DNA from: Candidatus Brocadiaceae bacterium
GTDB lineage: Bacteria; Planctomycetota; Brocadiia; SM23-32
Assembly (NCBI GenBank): GCA_003551785.1
Contig: PUNP01000113.1
Coordinates: forward strand, 1-6,251
Length of the DNA: 6,251 nt
Reading direction: 5' to 3'
The notes below the pieces were generated by a model. That model was not told where the DNA came from. It made no database searches and saw only the letters and a program-made list of their open reading frames with translations. Each line of letters starts with the position of its first letter. Position 1 is the first letter of the stretch. A program made the translations under genes and the position numbers. Below are positions 1 to 5,247 of the stretch, piece after piece.

Positions 1-35
1 TCATTCGGAGCTAATTTCTTTGCCTCTATTGCCAT
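1..35 (-). CDS. Possible 5' end of an unidentified gene (partial)
   Basis: An ATG at 35-33 opens a frame that stays open to the window edge and gives MAIEAKKLAPN. An AGGA Shine-Dalgarno-like sequence (44-41) sits five bases before it, and the orientation matches every other gene here. Only eleven residues are visible, so no family can be named. An open plus-strand frame over 1-60, ending in a TGA, covers the same bases and is the main competing reading. The call rests on the ribosome binding site and strand context alone. Confidence 0.35.
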   Translation of the reverse strand, partial: MAIEAKKLAPN

Positions 36-225
36 ATTTATCCTGGAGCGGGGGGCCTGAATGAATATGAGAATTAATTTGTAATTCCCTTGTTCTTTTG
101 GCTTTTTATTTTATTGGGTATGCTCACCTGTTGGTGAACTTATCATCTGAGCTTTTATTGCCGATATTTAAACTTTATACCTTCAACCAACCTAACTGCC
201 CTCTTTTTTGACCTTAACCTGCTGT

Positions 226-1041
226 TCATTTCTTCCGATTAAGTCTATGGACTCTTTTGTCGGTGTTGCTATCATGTACGGAACTGAAATAATACGACAG
301 CAGGGTATCAGCGATGTCCTGTTTTCCTTGCTTATCGCGGTTTTCTATTCCTTCCACTGCCATTTTAGTGCATCGCTTCGTCCATTTACTGAGTTCTTTG
401 TTATTACCTAATTTGCCAAGCCATTTGGTCTTGCGCTCATCCAGGTCGAATGCGGCGACTTTATCATTTTTGTTTACGAGGAAGTTGCGAGTTGTGAGGT
501 CGCCGTGATGGATGTTGTTGGCGTGCATAACAGATAGTAGGCTGAAAGTTTGCCCCAGAACATGTAAGCGTCGGTCAATATCCTTTACAGAATTGAGGTA
601 TTCTTTCAGGAGTATGCCGTCATATTCACGCATAATAAGCAGGCTTTCCTGTTTGACGGCATTGTAGCGTCTGACTACGGCCATGAGCGGTTCGACTACG
701 GAAGCGCCTTTATCGCGCAGGAACATCATTTTCTGCAGGTAGCGCTGAGCAGGGGGGATGCACCAGATGAAGCCTCTCATGAAGGCAAAATGCTTATTGG
801 TGATCCTGTAGCTGTATTTTTTTATGTAATAACCTTCTCCACTGATTTGGTAATAAAAGATTTTTCTTTTATATATTTGTTTAATCGGTTTTATAGGTTC
901 CTTGAGTTGAATAAATGGGAGAAAGGGTTCATAGGGGAGGGCGGAGGAATCAGGACGGATGACTTTGATTTTTTTATCAACTTTAATTACTGTTAATTTC
1001 TTTTTTGTCTTCCTCACGTAATTTGTTGTCCATCCTAGCAT
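226..1041 (-). CDS. Lipopolysaccharide kinase family protein (WaaP/RfaY/Kdo kinase-like)
   Basis: This 271-residue protein has the eukaryotic-kinase-like fold signature of the lipopolysaccharide kinase family, which phosphorylates heptose or Kdo in the inner core on the cytoplasmic side of the inner membrane. Visible elements, in order: a lysine-rich N-terminus (about residues 10-28), a beta-strand with a candidate ATP-binding lysine (YYIKKY, K74 or K75), the catalytic loop HGDLTTRN (179-186, catalytic D181 and N186), and the metal-binding DLD (D199, D201). The length fits the family. There is no signal peptide or membrane segment. The ATG at 1041 lacks a clear ribosome binding site; a GTG at 1017 is an alternative and would not affect the kinase core. 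An in-frame TAA at 1068-1066 limits upstream extension. No lipopolysaccharide assembly genes are adjacent, so the substrate is unknown; another small-molecule or protein substrate is possible. Confidence 0.85.
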   Translation of the reverse strand: MLGWTTNYVRKTKKKLTVIKVDKKIKVIRPDSSALPYEPFLPFIQLKEPIKPIKQIYKRKIFYYQISGEGYYIKKYSYRITNKHFAFMRGFIWCIPPAQRYLQKMMFLRDKGASVVEPLMAVVRRYNAVKQESLLIMREYDGILLKEYLNSVKDIDRRLHVLGQTFSLLSVMHANNIHHGDLTTRNFLVNKNDKVAAFDLDERKTKWLGKLGNNKELSKWTKRCTKMAVEGIENRDKQGKQDIADTLLSYYFSSVHDSNTDKRVHRLNRKK

Positions 1042-1104
1042 AATTTTATGTGCTTTTAGTTTTAGTTAGCTATTTAACACCACTTTGAAAGAATCCTGTG
1101 TCTC

Positions 1105-1168
1105 ATGACTCCATGACTCCATGACTCCATGACTCCATGACTCCAAGATTTCATGATATTGTGACTCC
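1105..1168. repeat. Tandem 8-base repeat (ATGACTCC)
   Basis: Five perfect head-to-tail copies of ATGACTCC occupy 1105-1144. Three further degenerate units keep the same 8-base phase: AAGATTTC (1145-1152), ATGATATT (1153-1160) and GTGACTCC (1161-1168). The array lies between the possible kinase-gene promoter and the kinase start, so it would be in the kinase mRNA leader, where the unit reads GGAGTCAT. There are no spacers, so this is a simple tandem repeat and not a CRISPR array. Such arrays can change copy number by slipped-strand mispairing. Confidence 0.95.
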
Positions 1169-1244
1169 AGTTATCATCCTTTATCTTATTCCATATCACT
1201 CTTTTCCGATTCATTCAAGTTAGAGGTTTTACTGAATGCTTAAA

Positions 1245-1273
1245 AGTATATCACATCGCTTATCTCAAGTCGA
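1245..1273 (-). promoter_or_regulatory. Possible sigma70 promoter for the kinase gene
   Basis: On the minus strand a TCGACT -35 box (1273-1268, four of six consensus bases) is followed after 17 bases by a TATACT -10 box (1250-1245, five of six). A TG one base upstream of the -10 box makes it an extended -10. Transcription would start near 1238 and give a leader of about 200 bases that contains the octamer repeat. It lies in the 291-base gap between dinB and the kinase gene. I saw no clear dinB terminator in that gap, so read-through from the SOS operon into the kinase gene is also possible. The rest of the gap holds nothing else I recognise. Confidence 0.4.
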
Positions 1274-1332
1274 GTGACGCAGGTGATTATTTCAATTCAG
1301 GGGTTTGGCCGGGGGAAAAACGGTCTTTCGTA

Positions 1333-2559
1333 TTATGTATAATCAATTCTTTTTATCCCGGACGGACGCCAGGCGGGTGAGATGGTATCGGGGGTTTCCC
1401 GGGACTTGAGCAGAGAACCGCGCATGACCGTAAATTCACCGTATCTGTCGTTTATCCGGTCGACGGCGTCGGTGACGCAGCCCTGCAGGCGGTCTTCTTC
1501 AAAAAGCGGCATCTGTCTGGATTCTATCAGGTTACTCAGACTCACTCCCACCATCCGTACTTCCTTCTGCAATCTGAATGAACGCAATATCGACATTGCC
1601 AGACAATATATTTCCAGCCCGTCATCTATATATTTCTTAACGCTCTTTCTCTTTGAAAAAGATGTAAAATCTGCATATCTCACATAAAGATGCAGGGTTT
1701 TGCCTTTATATCCCGCACGTCTCAGCCGCCTGCCGACCATTTCCGAGAGTTTCAGGACGTATCCTTGTATACGGCTGAAATCCCCCACGTCTTTTTGCAG
1801 CGTCATGCTGTGCCCGACGGATTTAGCGGGTTGTCGGCGTGAGTCCGGCACAACCTTCTTCGAGTCCATCCCGCGTGCCATGAAATACAGTTGTTCCCCA
1901 AAGACCAGCCCAAACCGGTCTCTGAGCCGGCCTGCCGGTATTTTTGCGAGCTCTCCGCACGTGAAAATCCCCATCGACTTGAGCGCGGCTTCGGTTTTAG
2001 AACCTATCCCCGGCACTTCTTTAACGGGCAGGTTGCGCAGTGTTGCCTCAATCTGTTCGCGTGAATGCAGGATTGTTAACCCGTCGGGTTTATCTAAATC
2101 ACTGGCTATTTTGGCTGTCAGTTTGTTGGAAGATATACCAATAGAGGCAGTGATACCATACACGTTTTTAATTTGATCTTTAATAGCTCTGCCCACCTGG
2201 GCGGGGGGGCCGAACAGGTGGCAGGATCCGCTTAAATCCAGGAAGGCTTCATCCACAGAATAGATTTCCACGTCCGGTGTGTATGTTTTATACAGTTCGA
2301 CAAGGCGCGTGCAGGTATCCACATATCGCTGGTTGCACCCAGGTATAAAAATGATATGCGGGCAGAGCTGTTTTGCTTCCCAGCGGTTCATGCCGGTCTT
2401 AACCCCATAGCGGCGGGCTTCATAAGATGGACAGGTTATCACCGTCCTTTTCCCCGCCCCGGTGACTGCGATCGGTTTGCCGCGCAGGTGGGGGTTGGTC
2501 TGCTGCTCGACAGAGGCAAAATACGCATCCATATCAATATGCATAATAACCCGTTTCAT
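1333..2559 (-). CDS. dinB: DNA polymerase IV (Y-family translesion polymerase)
   Basis: This 408-residue polymerase extends primers past damaged bases in the SOS response, at the cost of fidelity. It carries the Y-family signature: the first catalytic aspartates in HIDMDAYF (D9, D11), with F14 at the steric-gate position that excludes ribonucleotides, and the second acidic pair in SVDEAFLD (D103, E104). A helix-hairpin-helix type segment follows (EVPGIGSKTEAALKSMGI, from about 181), then the little-finger domain (about 245-345). QMPLF (349-353) is a convincing beta-clamp binding motif, followed by a tail of about 55 residues including INDRYG. The ATG at 2559 is chosen over one at 2592 because homologues begin just before HIDMD, a GGAGG lies ten bases upstream, and this ATG overlaps the preceding stop as ATGA. 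Expression should follow lexA through the shared operator. Confidence 0.97.
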   Translation of the reverse strand: MKRVIMHIDMDAYFASVEQQTNPHLRGKPIAVTGAGKRTVITCPSYEARRYGVKTGMNRWEAKQLCPHIIFIPGCNQRYVDTCTRLVELYKTYTPDVEIYSVDEAFLDLSGSCHLFGPPAQVGRAIKDQIKNVYGITASIGISSNKLTAKIASDLDKPDGLTILHSREQIEATLRNLPVKEVPGIGSKTEAALKSMGIFTCGELAKIPAGRLRDRFGLVFGEQLYFMARGMDSKKVVPDSRRQPAKSVGHSMTLQKDVGDFSRIQGYVLKLSEMVGRRLRRAGYKGKTLHLYVRYADFTSFSKRKSVKKYIDDGLEIYCLAMSILRSFRLQKEVRMVGVSLSNLIESRQMPLFEEDRLQGCVTDAVDRINDRYGEFTVMRGSLLKSRETPDTISPAWRPSGIKRIDYT

Positions 2560-2810
2560 CCGTCCCCGGCCTCCACCTTTGCCAGAGTCCATATTGACGA
2601 GCCGGTGTTGTAGCAGAGTTCATAGAGGTTGACCCCGTCGGTGACCGAAAAATGCTGAAGGGCCTCACGGCCTTTTCTGCTCGACCACCGGTACGTTATT
2701 GAATTGATGCTGTATTTTTGGTTCTGCCAGATGAACCACACCGGTTTAATGTCGAAATTATCGCCAAAGACTGCGCCGACTTTTACACGTTCATTGATGT
2801 TATTAATCAT
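2556..2810 (-). CDS. Small conserved-looking protein between lexA and dinB (DUF6504-like)
   Basis: This is an 84-residue soluble protein of unknown function with no signal peptide or membrane segment. Its core is a run of likely beta-strands rich in aromatics: W25, W28, Y33, W42, the stretch LYEL (62-65) and W74. The order W-x-x-x-x-Y, a central W, YEL and a final W followed by LAKV recalls the actinobacterial DUF6504 proteins, which I remember as often being encoded beside SOS polymerases; this is a remembered resemblance and not a search result. The ATG at 2810 is chosen because a GGGGGG ribosome binding site lies five bases upstream and the start overlaps the lexA stop by 8 bases. Its own stop overlaps the dinB ATG. 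That double coupling implies a matched dose with LexA and DinB, perhaps as a polymerase accessory protein. A start at 2852 would lie deeper in lexA and is less likely. Confidence 0.85.
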   Translation of the reverse strand: MINNINERVKVGAVFGDNFDIKPVWFIWQNQKYSINSITYRWSSRKGREALQHFSVTDGVNLYELCYNTGSSIWTLAKVEAGDG

Positions 2811-3435
2811 GAATACCCCCCGTGTTTTTAAAATTTCGCAGTACGGCTTCAATTTTCCCGATAATCATGACCTCCGGCGTTTCCGGCGTGACAATTATAG
2901 TATCATATTCGGGGTTGGCAGGCTCAAGATGGATACAGCCGTTTCGCTTATAAAAACGTTTGACAGTGGCTTCATCCTCGATAAGTATGGCGACAATATC
3001 CCCGTTTTTCGCTTCCGGACGGGGCTGAACAACGACGTAATCTCCGTCAAGTATATGGTCTTCAACCATGCTGTCACCTTCGACTTTCAGCAGAAAATTG
3101 TTTTTATCTTTAGCGAATTGGCTATCGACGGCGATATAATCTTCCACATCCTCGACGGCGGCATGGGGGTATCCGGCACGTATAGTACCGGCGACGGGCA
3201 GTTCGACCGATTTTTTAGGCTGAAGATTTTCTGCAAGCTCGATTCCTCTCGCCTTGCGTGACCTCTTGATGAACCCGGCGTTTTCCAGCGCATGGAGTGC
3301 ATTCTGCACGCTGCTGTGTCCGGACATATCCAGCCCTTCCTTAATTTCCCTTATCGTCGGTGGATAGCCGTGCCGTGCCAGATATTCACGAAGAAACTGC
3401 AGAACTTTTTCCTGTAATGGTGTCAACTTTTTCAT
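2803..3435 (-). CDS. lexA: LexA repressor (SOS response regulator, self-cleaving)
   Basis: A 210-residue LexA that represses DNA-damage genes and is inactivated when RecA filaments stimulate its self-cleavage. The N-terminal winged helix-turn-helix spans about residues 1-66 (YPPTIREI at 24-31, recognition helix near 41-50). The cleavage site is the A87-G88 bond in TIRAGYP. The catalytic dyad is S122 (EGDSM) and K159 (ATVKR). Every residue needed for autoproteolysis is present, so it should be functional. The ATG at 3435 gives the usual N-terminus, MKKLTPLQ. A TTG at 3471 is in frame but forms the start of the -35 box, so it would not be on the mRNA. No Shine-Dalgarno precedes the ATG; the predicted transcription start coincides with it. 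LexA should repress its own operon through the adjoining palindrome. Confidence 0.97.
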   Translation of the reverse strand: MKKLTPLQEKVLQFLREYLARHGYPPTIREIKEGLDMSGHSSVQNALHALENAGFIKRSRKARGIELAENLQPKKSVELPVAGTIRAGYPHAAVEDVEDYIAVDSQFAKDKNNFLLKVEGDSMVEDHILDGDYVVVQPRPEAKNGDIVAILIEDEATVKRFYKRNGCIHLEPANPEYDTIIVTPETPEVMIIGKIEAVLRNFKNTGGIHD

Positions 3436-3436
3436 A

Positions 3437-3450
3437 GGTACAAGTGTACC
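3437..3450. promoter_or_regulatory. LexA operator (SOS box)
   Basis: GGTACAAGTGTACC is a perfect palindrome except for its two central bases. It ends one base before the lexA ATG and covers the whole -10 box. It matches the cyanobacterial LexA consensus RGTACNNNDGTWCB in both orientations and not the E. coli type. Binding here would block RNA polymerase directly. I found no second paired GTAC site in the window, so this appears to be the only SOS box. Confidence 0.85.
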
Positions 3451-3471
3451 ACCGCAGGCTTTTTTTGTCAA
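3443..3471 (-). promoter_or_regulatory. lexA operon promoter (sigma70 type)
   Basis: A perfect -35 box TTGACA (3471-3466) is followed by a 17-base spacer and a -10 box TACACT (3448-3443, four of six consensus bases with the key T-A and final T present). The ATG begins eight bases after the -10 box, about where transcription should start, so the transcript is predicted to be leaderless or to have a one- to two-base leader. The -35 box begins 12 bases beyond the permease stop codon, leaving no room for an ordinary terminator between the two genes. Confidence 0.8.
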
Positions 3472-3483
3472 ATGGAGATGAGG

Positions 3484-4710
3484 TTAGACGACGCCGATAT
3501 AAACAATAAAAGCGGCGTAAAGGAGTCCTATAACAGCAAAGAGGAGGAGGTTTTTGAAAAGCTTGTCTTTATCTACATCAGGGCCTGCGGATGCAACAGC
3601 GAGCGCACCCAGGGTCGAAATAGGGCTGTTTGTGACAACGTGCGCCCCCATTATAATTGCAGAAATTATCTGTACCGTATCGCCGCCTACACTTTCGACT
3701 ATTTCAGGCACGGCGGGTATAAGTGTCGGCATGACGACGCCTGATGCACTGGAAACTATAGAAAGTATTCCCCCTATGACAGCCATTATGGGGCCGGCGG
3801 TGCCCTCGGTCATAATGCTGCTCAGCGTATCTGCCATTATTTCTATCCCGCCCGCATGTTCAGCAACACGTACAAGCATTCCTACTCCGCAGACCAGTAT
3901 GATTGTTGACCAGGGAACACCTTTAAGCGCTTCTTTCTCATCAGCAACTTTCAGCGTAAGTAATATAACCGCTCCGGTGAAGGCGGTAAGCCCAATATCC
4001 CATTGAGCGAACAGAATGGCACTTATCACGAAGGTAAAAACAGCTACAGTTATTTTTTGCGTTTTGCTGAATGATTGATTTTGCAGCTTCTGGTTAACTG
4101 TGATATTACTGAGCTGATGCCCCTTAAGCAGGAAATAAAGTACCGTTGCTAAAAGGGCCTGAGCGATGATTTGTTTGTAGAAAATCGCAAAGCCTATGTC
4201 ATCAAATCCAATCTCTTCTGCAAGAGTGACACCGATTATGCCGGTTGGCGCTATGGGGGAAAGTCCCCCGGCATTAGCACCGGCGATAACCATTGTTGCC
4301 ATCAGCAGGTGGGAGATACGTTGTTCAGAGGCTAACGACATAGCTATGGGTAATACCAGAGCGCATATGGAAATATTACCGGCCCCAAGGGCGGCAAGAA
4401 CACCGGACATAATGAAAAATGCCGGCGGGATCAATCTCCGCCGTCCTCCAGTGAGCCTGACTACATTATCGGCTATGAGTTTCAAGGTTCCGTTCGCTTG
4501 CGCTATACCAAACAGAAAGGTCATGGCAAAAAGCATAAAAAAAAGGTTCAGCGGCCATCCTGAAATTACTTCCCTGGATGGTAACCCCAGGAGGAAATGG
4601 CCGATGAAAAAAGCAAAACTTATGCTTAACATGCCGATATTTACTTTGAGAAAGTAACCGACGATAATAGCGACAAACACTGCTGTAATTGAAAGTAAAG
4701 CAATAAACAT
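3484..4710 (-). CDS. MatC/SLC13-like (ion transporter superfamily) carboxylate permease
   Basis: A 408-residue inner-membrane protein made almost entirely of hydrophobic helices, about ten to twelve. The N-terminus (about 1-150) resembles the N-terminal domain of the dicarboxylate carrier MatC, with VNIGMLSISFAFFIG and GAGNISICALVLPIA. Two related substrate-site loops stand at equivalent places in the two halves: NAGGLSPIAPTGIIG (146-160) and TNSPISTLGAL (360-370). This is the inverted-repeat layout of SLC13/CitMHS-type sodium- or proton-coupled transporters. A hydrophilic loop (about 197-218) divides the halves. The ATG has an AGGA ribosome binding site eight bases upstream and follows the cupin stop by 15 bases, so the two are probably co-transcribed. 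A small carboxylate such as malonate, a C4-dicarboxylate or a sugar acid is the likely substrate; sequence alone does not say which. Confidence 0.8.
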   Translation of the reverse strand: MFIALLSITAVFVAIIVGYFLKVNIGMLSISFAFFIGHFLLGLPSREVISGWPLNLFFMLFAMTFLFGIAQANGTLKLIADNVVRLTGGRRRLIPPAFFIMSGVLAALGAGNISICALVLPIAMSLASEQRISHLLMATMVIAGANAGGLSPIAPTGIIGVTLAEEIGFDDIGFAIFYKQIIAQALLATVLYFLLKGHQLSNITVNQKLQNQSFSKTQKITVAVFTFVISAILFAQWDIGLTAFTGAVILLTLKVADEKEALKGVPWSTIILVCGVGMLVRVAEHAGGIEIMADTLSSIMTEGTAGPIMAVIGGILSIVSSASGVVMPTLIPAVPEIVESVGGDTVQIISAIIMGAHVVTNSPISTLGALAVASAGPDVDKDKLFKNLLLFAVIGLLYAAFIVYIGVV

Positions 4711-4725
4711 TATAAAAATCCTTAA

Positions 4726-5235
4726 TTAATGAGTAAAAAGTTTTATCATTTCTGAGTGCTCGGGGAATTCAGGAATCAGTTTTTCTTTATCTGCCATTTC
4801 AAAATCCGAAAAGTCGAATCCGGGCGCAACGGTCGTGCCTGTTAATGTGTAGTCCTCACTACCGTGGACTCTTATACCGAACCATACGTTTTCCGGCACA
4901 ATGACCTGGGGGCGTTCTCCGGCAATTATATCAGGACCCAGGATGATTTCTTCTGCATTGCGGGTCTCTTCACTCAGCATGAAAATACGCGCAGAGGCAC
5001 CCATGTAATAATGCAGCACTTCATCGCTTTTCAGCTTGTGCATCGCAGAAAAGGTATCAGAAGTTATCAGGTAATATATGGCGGTGCATAAGCTTTTAGC
5101 GGTTTCATATCGTTTGGGCAAGGCGTCCGGGCCGATAAGTTCATCGCTGCGGTAGATTTCTTTAAAAAATCCGCCTTCCGGGTGCGGGGTTAAATTCAAC
5201 TCACGGGCAATGTCTTGAGCGTTAAAATTTTTCAT
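4726..5235 (-). CDS. DUF985-family cupin (cupin_5) protein
   Basis: This 169-residue cytosolic protein is a single-domain cupin of the DUF985 type. Family hallmarks in order: LTPHPEGGFFKE (15-26), SAMHKLKSDEVLHYYMG (63-79) with H66, E72 and H75 as candidate metal or ligand residues, and VAPGFDFSDFE (136-146) near the C-terminus. The length matches the family. Solved members have the double-stranded beta-helix fold, but no reaction is firmly assigned; related cupins are often sugar-phosphate isomerases or epimerases. It lies 12 bases after the transporter gene and 15 before the permease gene, so an enzyme acting on a compound moved by one of them is a reasonable guess. The ATG has no clear Shine-Dalgarno, so initiation may depend on translation of the gene upstream. 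Confidence 0.88.
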   Translation of the reverse strand: MKNFNAQDIARELNLTPHPEGGFFKEIYRSDELIGPDALPKRYETAKSLCTAIYYLITSDTFSAMHKLKSDEVLHYYMGASARIFMLSEETRNAEEIILGPDIIAGERPQVIVPENVWFGIRVHGSEDYTLTGTTVAPGFDFSDFEMADKEKLIPEFPEHSEMIKLFTH

Positions 5236-5247
5236 AAAAGTAAGATT

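Noticed and set aside
1..60. Plus-strand C-terminal end SFGANFFASIAIFILERGA followed by TGA
   Set aside because: The frame is open and hydrophobic, but only 19 codons are visible and it runs against the strand of every other gene. The minus-strand start with AGGA is slightly better supported, though neither is firm.
124..137. Hairpin TCACC-TGTT-GGTGA in the gap after the kinase gene, as a terminator
   Set aside because: The stem has only five pairs and no T-run follows on either strand. The 190-base gap (36-225) shows nothing else that I can call.
1105..1168. CRISPR array
   Set aside because: The 8-base units are directly contiguous with no spacers, and no cas genes are present.
1700..2176. 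Plus-strand open frame of 158 codons inside dinB
   Set aside because: It is antisense to a complete, well-conserved polymerase gene and gives a low-complexity product with no recognisable domain.
2560..2592. Upstream ATG for dinB at 2592
   Set aside because: It adds a glycine- and arginine-rich stretch not seen in Pol IV. The ATG at 2559 forms the ATGA overlap and has a ribosome binding site.
2704..3261. Plus-strand open frame of 185 codons opposite lexA and the small gene
   Set aside because: It spans two well-supported minus-strand genes and its product has no family features.
3436..3471. In-frame TTG start for lexA at 3471, adding 12 residues
   Set aside because: The TTG forms the first bases of the TTGACA -35 box and so should not be in the lexA mRNA; it has no Shine-Dalgarno, and MKKLTPLQ at 3435 is the normal LexA N-terminus.
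3554..4657. Long plus-strand open frames opposite the permease gene
   Set aside because: They are antisense shadows of a hydrophobic membrane protein, with translations rich in Ser, Pro and Ile and no domain or ribosome binding site.
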